Assembly: GCF_039535235.1 (NCBI RefSeq)
Contig: NZ_BAAAWU010000001.1
Location: 434,001-498,000, forward strand
Direction: 5' to 3'
DNA: 64,000 bases
From: Streptomyces roseoviridis
GTDB taxonomy: Bacteria > Actinomycetota > Actinomycetes > Streptomycetales > Streptomycetaceae
Position numbers and translations under genes: made by a program. Below, one piece after another: positions 23,298-32,488 of this stretch. Below the pieces are notes generated by a model. It searched no databases. It was not told the DNA's origin and saw only the letters and a list, made by a program, of their open reading frames with translations. The first letter of the stretch is position 1. The number at the start of each line of letters is the position of its first letter.

Positions 23298-25549
23298 ACC
23301 GGCTGAACCCGCGCAAGAAGACCTCCCCGGCCCGCCGCCGCCCCGCGCCCCGCCGCCGCCCCGCGCCCCGGCGCCGTCCCGTCCTCGGGGGCGGCCGTCC
23401 CCGGACCGTCCGCACCCCCACGGTGCTCCAGATGGAAGCGGTGGAGTGCGGCGCCGCAGCGCTCGCGATGGTCCTCGGCCACTACGGCCGCCATGTCCCG
23501 CTGGAGGAGCTGCGGATCGCCTGCGGCGTCTCCCGGGACGGCTCACGGGCCAGCAACCTGCTGAAGGCGGCGCGTGGTTACGGGCTCCAGGCCAAGGGCA
23601 TGCAGATGGACCTGGCGGCGCTCGCCGAGGTCGCGGCCCCGGCGGTGCTGTTCTGGGAGTTCAACCACTACGTCGTCTACGACGGCATGGGCCGCCGCTT
23701 CGGCCGGACCGGGGTCTACGTCAACGACCCGGCCAAGGGCCGCCGCTTCGTGCCCATGGAGGAGTTCGACACCGCGTTCACCGGCATCGTCCTCGTCTTC
23801 GAGCCGGGTGCCGGTTTCCGCCCCGGCGGCCGCAGGCCCGGTGTGCTCGGCGCCCTGCCGGTCCGGCTGCGCGGCACCTCGGGCACGATGGCCGCCGCGG
23901 TGCTCTCCAGCATCCTGCTGGTGGCCGTCGGCGCGTGGGTGCCGGCCCTGAGCCGTACGTACATCGACACCTTCCTCATCGGCGGCCAGGACTCGCTGCT
24001 CGGGGTGCTGTTCGCGGCGATGGCGACCGCGCTCGTGCTCACGGCGGTGCTCACCGCACTGCAGCAGACCAATCTGCTGCGCGGGCGGATCGTCTCCTCC
24101 ACCCTGGGCGGCGCCCGCTTCCTGCGGCACCTGCTGCGGCTGCCCGTGGCCTTCTACGCGCAGCGCAGCCCGGCCGACCTGGTGCAGCGGCTGCGGTCCA
24201 ACGACTCCGTCGCCGAGACCCTCGCCCGCGACCTGTCCGCGGCCGGCGTGGACGCGGTCGTGGTGCTGCTGTACGCGGTGCTGCTGTGGACCTACGACCC
24301 GCAGCTCACCGTCGTCGGTGTCGGTGTCGCGCTGCTCAACGTGGTGGCCCTGCGGATCGCGGTCCGCGTCAGGGCCACCGGCACCCACAAGCTGCGCGCC
24401 GAGAGCGCCCGGCTGACGAACACCTCGTACGGCGGTCTCCAGCTGATCGAGACGATCAAGGCGACGGGCGGCGAGGACGGCTTCTTCCGCCGCTGGTCCG
24501 GGCAGCACGCCGTCACCCTCGACGTGCAGCAGCGGCTCGGGGTGCCGAGCGCGTGGCTGGCGATCGTCGCACCCACCCTCGCCGCGCTGAACAGCGCCCT
24601 CATCCTGATGATCGGCGGACTGCGGGCCGTCGAGGGCCACCTGACGGTGGGTCTGCTCGTCGCCTTCCAGACCCTCGTGACCGGCTTCACCACGCCGATC
24701 GCCCGGCTCGGCGCGGTCGCGGGCCGGGCCCAGGACTTCGCCGCCGACGTCGCCCGGCTGAAGGACGTCGAGAACTTCCCCGTCGACCCCGTCCACACCC
24801 GGCGCGAGCCCGCCGGCGGCGCCCGCCGGCTCACCGGTCACGTCGAACTCGACGCCGTCACCTTCGGCTACAGCCCGCTGGACCCTCCGCTGCTCACCGG
24901 CTTCTCGCTCTCGGTCGGGCCCGGCCGGCAGGTCGCGCTGGTCGGCGGCTCCGGCAGCGGCAAGTCGACGGTGTCCCGTCTGATCGCCGGCCTGTACGCC
25001 CCCTGGGAGGGCACCGTCCGGATCGACGGGATGCGGCTCGCGGACATCCCGCGCGGCGCGCTCGCCGCCTCCGTCGCCTTCGTCGACCAGGACGTCTTCC
25101 TCTTCGAGGGCACCGTCCGGGACAACGTGGCGCTGTGGGACCCGTCCGTGCCGGACGAGGCCGTGGTCGCCGCGCTCGCCGACGCCGCCGTCCTCGACGT
25201 GGTGTCCCGGCGGCCGGGCGGCATCCACAGCCGGGTCGAGCAGGACGGCCGGAACTTCTCCGGCGGCCAGCGCCAGCGCCTGGAGCTCGCGCGGGCGCTG
25301 GTCCGCGACCCGAGCGTGCTGGTGCTGGACGAGGTGACCAGCGCCCTGGACGCGGTGACCGAGCGCGAGGTCATCGACAACCTGCGGCGGCGCGGCTGCG
25401 CGTGCGTGGTGATCGCCCACCGGCTCAGCACCGTGCGGGACAGCGACGAGATCCTCGTCCTCGACCGGGGCACGGTCGTCGAGCGCGGCCGGCACGCCGA
25501 GCTGTTGGCCGCGGGCGGCCCGTACGCCGACCTGGTCAAGGAGCACTGA
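23294..25549 (+). CDS. NHLM-type peptidase/permease/ATPase ABC exporter
   Basis: A 751-residue exporter with three domains. The C39 peptidase (about 35-175) has Cys52 in MEAVECGAAA, His125 in FNHYVVYDG and Asp145 in YVNDPAKG, all needed to cut after Gly-Gly. Six membrane helices span roughly 200-500. The nucleotide-binding domain has Walker A GGSGSGKST (551-559), signature FSGGQRQRLE, Walker B VLVLDEVTSALD and the H-loop VIAHRLS. The first 35 residues are an Arg/Pro repeat (RRRPAPRRRPAPRRRP) absent from typical members. It should remove the leader and export the peptide at 22171. There is no separate ribosome binding site, consistent with GTGA coupling. Confidence 0.93.
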   Translation: MNRLNPRKKTSPARRRPAPRRRPAPRRRPVLGGGRPRTVRTPTVLQMEAVECGAAALAMVLGHYGRHVPLEELRIACGVSRDGSRASNLLKAARGYGLQAKGMQMDLAALAEVAAPAVLFWEFNHYVVYDGMGRRFGRTGVYVNDPAKGRRFVPMEEFDTAFTGIVLVFEPGAGFRPGGRRPGVLGALPVRLRGTSGTMAAAVLSSILLVAVGAWVPALSRTYIDTFLIGGQDSLLGVLFAAMATALVLTAVLTALQQTNLLRGRIVSSTLGGARFLRHLLRLPVAFYAQRSPADLVQRLRSNDSVAETLARDLSAAGVDAVVVLLYAVLLWTYDPQLTVVGVGVALLNVVALRIAVRVRATGTHKLRAESARLTNTSYGGLQLIETIKATGGEDGFFRRWSGQHAVTLDVQQRLGVPSAWLAIVAPTLAALNSALILMIGGLRAVEGHLTVGLLVAFQTLVTGFTTPIARLGAVAGRAQDFAADVARLKDVENFPVDPVHTRREPAGGARRLTGHVELDAVTFGYSPLDPPLLTGFSLSVGPGRQVALVGGSGSGKSTVSRLIAGLYAPWEGTVRIDGMRLADIPRGALAASVAFVDQDVFLFEGTVRDNVALWDPSVPDEAVVAALADAAVLDVVSRRPGGIHSRVEQDGRNFSGGQRQRLELARALVRDPSVLVLDEVTSALDAVTEREVIDNLRRRGCACVVIAHRLSTVRDSDEILVLDRGTVVERGRHAELLAAGGPYADLVKEH

Positions 25550-25550
25550 C

Positions 25551-28523
25551 GTGACCTCGCCGACCCCGTTCCCGGCCCCCTCGCCCGCCACGGCCGCCGC
25601 GACCGCCCCGGCGTCCGACCCGGTGCTCACCGCGCTCGGCGCCCTCGGCGCGCCCGTGGAAGGCTCGGGCCTGCGCAGCCTCCCCCTGGAAGGCCCGTCC
25701 GTGCTGTGGCTGGTCGTCCACGGCAGCCTCGACCTGTTCGCCGTCGACGCCGCCCACGCCGGCGCCTGGCACTTCCTCGGCCGGGTGGAGGCGGGCGCGC
25801 TGCTGCTCGGCCCCGCCGAGGGCCCCCGGCACACCCTGGTCGGCCGGCCCTCCCAGGAGTGCCTGCTGCGCCGGATCGAACTGCGCGAACTGCGGCGGCC
25901 GGAGTACGGGGCCGTGCCCGAGCAGGGCGGCGGCTGGGGCGGGGCCTGGGGCGGTTCCTGGTACGAGGACCAGGGAGGCGGCTACGGGGCGTACGACGGG
26001 TACGGGACGGCCGCGCCGGCCGGCTCCCCGGTCGGCGCGCCGGTCGCGAGCCCGCTGGAGGACGCCTTCGCGCTCGGTATCGGCCGGGGCCTTCGGGTGC
26101 TGTACGAGGCTCCGCTCGACGGCAGGTTCGGGCAGGCGCGGGGCGCCGCCGACGACGAGGTCGTGTGGATGCACGTCACGCCGGGCGGCCTGGCCTACGG
26201 CGCTGCCTACGAGGCGGAGGCGGCCGGCACGCTGCTCGTCGACCCGGTGCTGTGGCAGGGCATGGTCGAGCAGCAGTACCGGCTGCTGTACGCGCTCGAC
26301 GACTGGATCGAGGAGCGTGAACGCGCCCAGGAGGACCGGACGGCCGCCGGCCTCGCGGCGGGCCGCGCGGCCGGCAGCGAGGCGGACCGGGCGCTGCTCG
26401 CCGCCCTCGGCCGTCCGGGCGGGCGGGACCGGCGCGGCGACGGCACCGACGCCACCCTCGCCGTGTGCCGCCTGGTGGCCGCGGAGGCCCGGATCGCGCT
26501 GCCTGACTCGGTCGCCTCGGCCGTCTCCGCGACGGCGGGGACCGGCGAGGAGCGCACCGACCCGGTGGACCGCATCGCGCTCGCCGCCCGGATCCGCACC
26601 CGCGAGGTCGGGCTGCGCGGACGCTGGTGGCGGGAGAACTGCGGGCCGCTGGTGGGCCGCCGCGAGGCGGACGGTGCACCGGTCGCGCTGCTGTGGCGGC
26701 GCGGCCGCTACGTGGCGGTGGACCGCGCCGGCGGGCGCCGGGAGCGGATCGACGAGGCGAACGAGGCCGCCTTCGAGCGGCGCGCCGTGATGTTCTACCG
26801 GCCGCTGCCGGAGGGCCGCCTCGGGCTGCCCCGGCTGCTGCGCTTCAGCCTCCGCGGCACCCGCCAGGAGCTGCGCGACCTGCTCGTGGGCGGTCTCGTG
26901 GCGGTGGTCCTCGGCGCGACGGTGCCGGTGGCGACCGGGCGGGTCCTCGGCGCGTACGTCCCCGCGGCCGAGCGCGACCTGATCGTGCAGACCTCGATGG
27001 CGCTCGTCGCGGCCGCCGTGGTGTCCGCCGCGTTCATGCTGCTGCAGAACGTCTCCCTGCTGCGCATGGAGGGCCGGATCGAGGCCACCCTCCAGCCGGC
27101 GGTGTGGGACCGGCTGCTCAGACTGCCGACGACGTTCTTCACCGGGCGTTCGACGGGCGAGCTGGCCAACGCGGCGCTCGGCATCGGCGCCGTCCGGCGC
27201 ATGCTGGCCGGGGTCGCGCCGGTGTGCCTCCAGGCGAGCACGGTCGGCGTGACCAACCTGGTCCTGCTGTTCGTCCACAGCGTGCCGCTGGCGCTGGTGG
27301 CGCTCGCGCTGCTGCTGGTCGTCGCGACGGTGTTCCTGGGACTCGGCCTGTGGCAGCTGCGCTACCAGAGACGGCTGGTCGAGCTGGGCAACCGACTGGA
27401 CAACCGGGCCTTCCAGACGCTGCGGGGGCTGCCGAAGCTGCGGGTCGCCGCCGCCGAGAGCTTCGCGTACGCGGCCTGGGCGCGGGAGTTCGCCCGTACC
27501 CGGGTGCTCCAGCAGCGGGCCGGCCGGATCCAGAACGCGCTGACGGTGCTCGGCGCGGTGTGCCTGCCGCTGTGCGGCCTGGTGATGTTCGTGCTGCTGG
27601 CCGGCCCGGCCCGCGGCAGCCTGTCCGCGGCCGGGTTCCTCACCTTCTCCACCGCCCTGACGATGCTGCTGTCCTCGGTCACCCAGCTCACCGGGGCGCT
27701 CCTGTCGGTCGCGGCCGTGCTGCCGGTCTTCGAGCAGGTCGAGCCCATCCTGCGGGCGGAGCCCGAGGTGCGCGGCGGGGCGGCGCGGCCCGGCGTGCTC
27801 AGCGGCGCGATCGAGGCCCGGCAGCTGTCGTACCGCTACAGCGAGGACGGCCCGCTGGTCCTCGACGGCATCGACCTGGCGGTGCGGCCCGGCGAGTTCG
27901 TCGCGATCGTGGGGGCGAGCGGCTGCGGCAAGTCGACCCTGCTGCGGCTCCTCATCGGCTTCGACCGGCCGACCGAGGGAAGCGTGCTGTACGACGGCCA
28001 GGACCTGGCCGCCCTCGACCAGGCGGCGGTGCGCCGCCAGTGCGGGGTGGTCCTCCAGCACGCCCGGCCGCTGACCGGGTCGATCCTGGACTGCCTGCGC
28101 GGCGCGGAGGCGTACACGCTGGAGGAGGCGTGGGAGGCCGTGACGCTCGCGGGGCTCGCCGAGGACGTCAAGGCCATGCCGATGGGCCTGCACACGATGC
28201 TGTCGGACGGCGGCGGCACCGTCTCCGGCGGACAGCGGCAGCGTCTGATGATCGCCCAGGCCCTGATCCGCAAGCCGCGGATCCTCTTCCTCGACGAGGC
28301 GACCAGCGCGCTCGACAACGAGGCCCAGCGGGTGGTCATCGAGTCCACGAAGGCGCTGGCCGCGACCCGGGTGGTGATCGCCCACCGGCTCTCCACGGTC
28401 ATGGGCGCCGACCGGGTGATCGCGATGGCGGACGGCCGGATCGTCCAGCAGGGCACTCCCGCGGAGCTCCTCGCGGACGCGGGCGGTCTGTTCCACGAGC
28501 TGGTGCGCCGCCAGCTGCGCTGA
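25551..28523 (+). CDS. NHLM-type second ABC transporter (permease/ATPase) with long N-terminus
   Basis: A 990-residue protein matching the second ABC component of NHLM bacteriocin systems. Residues 1-430 are a cytoplasmic region with a cyclic-nucleotide-like domain at the start (SVLWLVVHGSLDLFAVDA) and a Gly/Tyr/Trp-rich insertion at about 124-170. Membrane helices lie between 445 and 730. The ATPase domain has Walker A GASGCGKST (788-796), signature VSGGQRQRLM, Walker B ILFLDEATSALD and VIAHRLS. It has no peptidase domain. It probably forms a heterodimer with the C39 transporter. The GTG start lies one base after the upstream stop. Confidence 0.92.
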   Translation: MTSPTPFPAPSPATAAATAPASDPVLTALGALGAPVEGSGLRSLPLEGPSVLWLVVHGSLDLFAVDAAHAGAWHFLGRVEAGALLLGPAEGPRHTLVGRPSQECLLRRIELRELRRPEYGAVPEQGGGWGGAWGGSWYEDQGGGYGAYDGYGTAAPAGSPVGAPVASPLEDAFALGIGRGLRVLYEAPLDGRFGQARGAADDEVVWMHVTPGGLAYGAAYEAEAAGTLLVDPVLWQGMVEQQYRLLYALDDWIEERERAQEDRTAAGLAAGRAAGSEADRALLAALGRPGGRDRRGDGTDATLAVCRLVAAEARIALPDSVASAVSATAGTGEERTDPVDRIALAARIRTREVGLRGRWWRENCGPLVGRREADGAPVALLWRRGRYVAVDRAGGRRERIDEANEAAFERRAVMFYRPLPEGRLGLPRLLRFSLRGTRQELRDLLVGGLVAVVLGATVPVATGRVLGAYVPAAERDLIVQTSMALVAAAVVSAAFMLLQNVSLLRMEGRIEATLQPAVWDRLLRLPTTFFTGRSTGELANAALGIGAVRRMLAGVAPVCLQASTVGVTNLVLLFVHSVPLALVALALLLVVATVFLGLGLWQLRYQRRLVELGNRLDNRAFQTLRGLPKLRVAAAESFAYAAWAREFARTRVLQQRAGRIQNALTVLGAVCLPLCGLVMFVLLAGPARGSLSAAGFLTFSTALTMLLSSVTQLTGALLSVAAVLPVFEQVEPILRAEPEVRGGAARPGVLSGAIEARQLSYRYSEDGPLVLDGIDLAVRPGEFVAIVGASGCGKSTLLRLLIGFDRPTEGSVLYDGQDLAALDQAAVRRQCGVVLQHARPLTGSILDCLRGAEAYTLEEAWEAVTLAGLAEDVKAMPMGLHTMLSDGGGTVSGGQRQRLMIAQALIRKPRILFLDEATSALDNEAQRVVIESTKALAATRVVIAHRLSTVMGADRVIAMADGRIVQQGTPAELLADAGGLFHELVRRQLR

Positions 28524-28552
28524 CGCCCTTATGTGGGGGGCTCGACCCGCCT

Positions 28553-28590
28553 GCGGGCGCCTTCCGCGCCTCGACGGCCGAGGCGCCCGC
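28553..28590 (+). terminator. Hairpin at end of peptide-export operon
   Basis: GCGGGCGCCT pairs with AGGCGCCCGC; within it an alternative 8-bp hairpin (28566-28573 with 28579-28586) competes for the same right arm. It lies 30 bases after the exporter stop. Confidence 0.55.
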
Positions 28591-28667
28591 CCGCTCGTTC
28601 CTCGACGGACTGCGCGCGGTCTCCCCTTCGGTGCGCGCGGCGCCCTCCGGCTCGCTCGCCCCCGCGC

Positions 28668-29315
28668 TCAGCGGACCCCGCGCGGGCGGAACTGCACGCT
28701 GATGCGGGGGCCGACGGCGCGGCTGGTCTTGGGGACGGCGTGCTCCCAGGTGCGCTGGCACGAGCCGCCCATGACGAGGAGGTCGCCGTGGCCCGAGGGC
28801 AGGCGGAGGGCCACCGGGCCGCCGCCGCGCGGGCGGAAGGCCAGGTCGCGCGGGTCGCCGAGGGCGAGGATCGCGACCATGGTGTCCTGGGTGGAGGAGC
28901 GGCCGGTGCGGTCGCCGTGCCAGGCGACGCTGTCGCGTCCGTCGCGGTAGAGGCAGAGCCCGGCCGTCACGAACGGTTCGCCCAGCTCGTCGGCGTAGTG
29001 CGCGTCGAGGGCCTCGCGGGCCTCGGTGAGCGCGGGGTGCGGCAGCGGGGCGCCTTCCCGGTAGGACGCGAGGAGCCGTGGGACGGCCACGACGTTGTCG
29101 TACATCGTGCGCTCCTCGGCCTGCCAGGGGACGCCGGTGACCAGCTCCTCGAAGAGGGCGTCGGCGCCGTGGAACCAGCCGGGCAGGTGGTCGACCCAGG
29201 CGCCGTCGCCCAGCTCCGTGCGCCGGACGCCGTCGAGGGGACCGGGTCCGATGTCGGAGCCCTGGTCGAAGAGGGAGCCCTGGAATCCCGGGAGGTGGGG
29301 TCGTACGGCGGTCAT
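28668..29315 (-). CDS. alkB: AlkB-like 2-oxoglutarate/Fe(II) dioxygenase
   Basis: A 215-residue nucleic-acid repair dioxygenase. The iron ligands are in AWHGDRTG (His-x-Asp) and TWEHAVPKT (His), and RISVQFRPR supplies the Arg that binds 2-oxoglutarate; LCLYRDGRDSVAWHGD is the family signature stretch. It would remove methyl groups from N1-methyladenine and N3-methylcytosine by oxidation. The ATG at 29315 begins MTAVRPHLPGFQGSLFDQ; longer frames are unlikely. It stands alone between the peptide operon and an NmrA-like gene. Confidence 0.9.
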   Translation of the reverse strand: MTAVRPHLPGFQGSLFDQGSDIGPGPLDGVRRTELGDGAWVDHLPGWFHGADALFEELVTGVPWQAEERTMYDNVVAVPRLLASYREGAPLPHPALTEAREALDAHYADELGEPFVTAGLCLYRDGRDSVAWHGDRTGRSSTQDTMVAILALGDPRDLAFRPRGGGPVALRLPSGHGDLLVMGGSCQRTWEHAVPKTSRAVGPRISVQFRPRGVR

Positions 29316-29398
29316 GGTTCCAGCGTAGACGACAATCGAACGCGCGAGCGATTCGAGGCGGTGGTGGGTGGTGGTCCGGCGGGCCGCGGGTCGGCGGC

Positions 29399-30265
29399 TC
29401 AAAAGGCGAGGAGGCGCCGGTAGCTCTCCGGGTGGGCCGCGAGGAAGTCCGCGAAGGACTGCGGCGGGTGCCCGGTCAGGGTGCGCACGTCGTCGGACAC
29501 GTCGTCCATCTCCCCGGCGGCCACGGCCTCGTACGAGGTCACCCAGCCCTCGACCTCCCATTCGGGGGCGTCGTAGACCGCGCGCGAGGCGTACGCCTCC
29601 TCGCGGGTCTCCGGGTGGTAGGTGATCGTGCGGCCGCACGCGCGGGTGAGGGCGGCGGCGATCTCGTCGAAGCTCAGCGCCTCGGGACCGGTCATGTCGT
29701 ACGTGGCGCCGTCGTGCCCGTCACCGAGCAGCACCGCCGAGGCCGCGTCGGCGATGTCGTCGTGGGTGACGGCGCCCACGCGCCCGTCCCCGGCCGGACC
29801 GCGCAGGACGCCCTCGGAGGACGTCATGGCGACCAGGTCGGCCTGGTAGGTGCTGTCCCGCAGGAAGGTGAAGGAAAGACCGGTGGAGCGGATGCGCTGC
29901 TCGGTGTGCCAGTGGTCACGGGCGAAGGTGAAGGTGGCGTGCGGAGCGGCGTTGAGGTAGGAGAGGTAGACGATCCGCCGCACCCCGGCGGCCACGGCGG
30001 CGTCCACGGCGGTGCCGTGGGTCCTCACCCGGCCCGGCGCCTCGTGGGCCGACACCAGGAAGAGCGTGGTCGCGCCGTCGAGGGCGGCCCGCATTCCGGG
30101 GGCGTCGTCGTAGGACGCGGTCCGGCCGTCGGCGACCGGCAGCGCGGCCAGTCTCGCCGGGTCGCGCCCCAGCGCGCGGACGTCGGCGCCCGCCTCGGCG
30201 AGGTGCCGCACCACCCGCCGTCCGATCCGCCCGGTGGCCCCGGTGACCGCGATCAGCTCGCCCAT
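29399..30265 (-). CDS. NmrA-like NAD(P)-binding protein, atypical SDR
   Basis: A 288-residue Rossmann-fold protein. The N-terminal VTGATGRIGRRVVRHL binds the dinucleotide, and GVRRIVYLSYLNA marks the strand before the active-site region. The usual catalytic Tyr-x3-Lys of classical SDRs is not evident, and the sequence follows the NmrA/QOR2 group, which act as redox sensors or quinone reductases. The C-terminal third (YHPETREEAYASRAVYDAPE) is typical of that subgroup. GGAGAGG lies upstream of the ATG. It is separated from the upstream oxidoreductase by a strong hairpin. Confidence 0.85.
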   Translation of the reverse strand: MGELIAVTGATGRIGRRVVRHLAEAGADVRALGRDPARLAALPVADGRTASYDDAPGMRAALDGATTLFLVSAHEAPGRVRTHGTAVDAAVAAGVRRIVYLSYLNAAPHATFTFARDHWHTEQRIRSTGLSFTFLRDSTYQADLVAMTSSEGVLRGPAGDGRVGAVTHDDIADAASAVLLGDGHDGATYDMTGPEALSFDEIAAALTRACGRTITYHPETREEAYASRAVYDAPEWEVEGWVTSYEAVAAGEMDDVSDDVRTLTGHPPQSFADFLAAHPESYRRLLAF

Positions 30266-30411
30266 GCCCTGCCGTCCTCTCCGCCGGGTCCCGGCTCGTG
30301 TTCACGTCCGGGCGCCGTGTCCCTGACCCCGCCGCCGCACGGGAGGCCGTACGCCGGTCGGCGCCCGCGTCCTGACCGGCCCGGACCCCCATTCGACCGC
30401 GCCGCCGCGCC

Positions 30412-30452
30412 GCGCGCACCCGGGCGCGGCGCGCCCGCGCCCGGGTGCGCGC
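30412..30452 (-). terminator. 18-bp perfect hairpin after oxidoreductase gene
   Basis: The stem 30412-30429 with 30435-30452 has a CGCGC loop. It starts 10 bases after the end of the phytoene-desaturase-like gene on the minus strand. Confidence 0.75.
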
Positions 30453-30462
30453 CGGCCGCCGA

Positions 30463-32037
30463 TCACCTCCGCGGGAGCCGCGGGTGCGCCCGGAGCGCGG
30501 CGCGGGCCGCGTTGGCGCCGGGGGCGCCGTGGACACCGCCGCCCGGGTGGGCGGTGGCGGAGGCGAGGTAGAGCCCGCGGACCGGCGTACGGGGGCGGCC
30601 GGTGCCGGGCAGGGGGCGGAAGACGAGCTGCTGGTGGAGGTTGGTCGTGCCCTGGTTGACCGCTCCCCCGGTCAGGGCCGCGTTGCGGCGTTCCAGGTCG
30701 GGCGGGGCCAGCACCCGCCGGGCGAGGACGGCGGACCGGAAGCCGGGAGCGAGCCGCTCGATGCCCGCCTCGACGCGGTCGGCGATCGCCTCCTTCTCCC
30801 GTTCGTCCCAGCGGCCCGCGATCCCGTCGGGTCCGGCGTCGGCCCGGACGCGCTGGGGCACGTGGGTGTATCCCCAGGCGGACTCGGTGCCGGCGGGCGA
30901 ACGCGCCGGGTCGGCGGTCGTCATCTGGCCGAGCACGGTGAAGGGCACCTCCGGGACCTGCTCCATGGCCAGCTGTCCCGCGAAGCGGGTGAGCGCGTCG
31001 ACGCCCTCGGCGATGTGAACCGTGCCGGCGCCCCGCGCGCCTGCAGAGGCCCAGGGGACGGGGCGCGCCAGGGCCCAGTCCACCTTGACGGTGGCGAAGT
31101 CCCACTGGAAGCGGGCCAGGTCGGCGCGCACGCGCGCGGGCAGGTGCTCCTCGCCGACCAGCCGCCGGTAGAGCAGGGGTGCGGGGACGTCGGCGAGGAC
31201 GGCCCGCCGCGCCGGCACCTCGGTACCGTCGTCGAGACGGACGGCGACGGCACGGCCGGAGCGCACCAGGACCCGGGTCACGGCGTGGCCGCAGCGCAGT
31301 TCGCCGCCCCGGGCGCGGAACCGGTCGACGAGGGCACGGGTGAGCATCCCGGCGCCGCCCACCGGCACCGGATAGCCGTGGACCTGGCCGAGCATGCTCA
31401 TCAGCCAGCCGAAGCCGCCGCCCAGGGCGGACTCGGGGCCGAGGTCGGCGTGCAGGGCGTTGCCGGCGATCAGGAGCCGGCCGCCCTCGCCCGCGAAGTT
31501 CTCCTCCCCGAAGCGGCGGGCGGGCAGCAGCATGGTCCGGGCCAGGCGCAGCAGGTCGGGGCCCGTGCGGCCGGCCAGGCGCAGCCCGGCCAGTACGGGC
31601 GGGAACGGGGTGAAGAGGCAGCGGACGAGGTCGTCGCCGACGTGTTCCCACAGGCGGTGCAGCCGTTCCCAGGCCGCTCCGTCTCCGGGTGAGAAGCCGT
31701 CGACGGACTCGGCGGTCCGCTTCACGTCCCGGCCCAGGACCGCGCAGCGGCCGTCGGCGAGCGGGTGGGCCACGACGTCGGGGGCGTGGCTCCAGCGCAG
31801 TCCGTGGCGCTCCAGGCGGAGCGCGCCGAGCACGGGCGAGGCGGCGGCCAGCGGGTAGAAGGCGCTGAAGGTGTCGTGGACGAAGTCCGGGTGGACGCCC
31901 CGGTCGCTGCGCACGGCCCCGCCGGGCTCGTCCTGGGCCTCCAGGACCACGACGTGCCAGCCGGCGTCGGCGAGGATGTTGGCGGCGACCAGGCCGTTGG
32001 GGCCCGCGCCGATGACGACGGCGTCAGACGGAGGCAC
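30463..32037 (-). CDS. FAD-dependent oxidoreductase, phytoene desaturase/PYROXD2-like
   Basis: A 524-residue flavoprotein. The N-terminal dinucleotide motif is VVIGAGPNGLVAANILADAG and the FAD-binding EAQDEPGGAVRSD follows; the C-terminal motif GLYLASATAHPGGGVHGAPG closes the FAD domain. The length and motifs match the carotenoid-desaturase-like group that includes PYROXD2. No other carotenoid genes are nearby, so carotenoid desaturation is not supported. Its start overlaps the SRPBCC gene by 14 bases, so it belongs to the minus-strand cluster with the SDR and perhaps the aldehyde dehydrogenase. The substrate is unknown. Confidence 0.85.
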   Translation of the reverse strand: MPPSDAVVIGAGPNGLVAANILADAGWHVVVLEAQDEPGGAVRSDRGVHPDFVHDTFSAFYPLAAASPVLGALRLERHGLRWSHAPDVVAHPLADGRCAVLGRDVKRTAESVDGFSPGDGAAWERLHRLWEHVGDDLVRCLFTPFPPVLAGLRLAGRTGPDLLRLARTMLLPARRFGEENFAGEGGRLLIAGNALHADLGPESALGGGFGWLMSMLGQVHGYPVPVGGAGMLTRALVDRFRARGGELRCGHAVTRVLVRSGRAVAVRLDDGTEVPARRAVLADVPAPLLYRRLVGEEHLPARVRADLARFQWDFATVKVDWALARPVPWASAGARGAGTVHIAEGVDALTRFAGQLAMEQVPEVPFTVLGQMTTADPARSPAGTESAWGYTHVPQRVRADAGPDGIAGRWDEREKEAIADRVEAGIERLAPGFRSAVLARRVLAPPDLERRNAALTGGAVNQGTTNLHQQLVFRPLPGTGRPRTPVRGLYLASATAHPGGGVHGAPGANAARAALRAHPRLPRR

Positions 32038-32488
32038 GGGACGGGTCCTCGTGGGTGCCGGTCTTCTCCTCGACGGCTCGTTCGAGGCGGGCGAGCATCC
32101 GGCGGTGCCGCCACCGGATGAGCGCGTCGAGCGCGGTGTTGTGCAAGGGGGTCGCGGGGCCGGTGAGCGGGTGTTCGTCGACCAGGACCAGACAGCCCTC
32201 GCCCCACCGCAGGGTGCGGAAGCCGATGCGCGCGCTGCCGAGGCCGTTGACCGCCTCCAGCTCCAGGCGGTGTTCCGGCTCGCAGAGCCGCGAGATGGTC
32301 CTGCCCTCGACGGTCCACGGGCCGATCTTGACGGTGTAGCCCAGCTCCGCGCCTTCGGCCGGCCACGCGTCGTCGCGTTCCCAGGTGTCGTGGGTGCCCA
32401 CCACCCATCGGGCGTAGAGCTCCCCGTCGCCGAGGACGGACCAGACGTCCGCCGGGGGCGCCTCGATCAGTCGGTGCCATTGAGCCAT
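32024..32488 (-). CDS. SRPBCC family protein
   Basis: A 154-residue START-like protein beginning MAQWHRLIEAPPADVWSVLG, with the helix-grip pattern (WPAEGAELGYTVKIGPWTVE, HRLELEAVNGLGSARIGFRT). It is unrelated in detail to the two close SRPBCC paralogues at 869 and 6163. It overlaps both neighbours: the start lies inside the end of the SDR frame, and the end lies inside the start of the flavoprotein gene, so the three are translated as a coupled block. It may bind the hydrophobic substrate of that flavoprotein. Confidence 0.82.
   Translation of the reverse strand: MAQWHRLIEAPPADVWSVLGDGELYARWVVGTHDTWERDDAWPAEGAELGYTVKIGPWTVEGRTISRLCEPEHRLELEAVNGLGSARIGFRTLRWGEGCLVLVDEHPLTGPATPLHNTALDALIRWRHRRMLARLERAVEEKTGTHEDPSRASV

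Noticed and set aside
23543..28496. Long minus-strand frames opposite the NHLM transporter genes
   Set aside because: They are Gly/Arg/His/Gln-rich shadows without motifs; the plus-strand frames contain Walker and C39 motifs.
30463..32037. Carotenoid biosynthesis from the phytoene-desaturase-like gene
   Set aside because: No phytoene synthase, GGPP synthase or cyclase is nearby; the neighbours are SRPBCC, SDR and aldehyde dehydrogenase genes.
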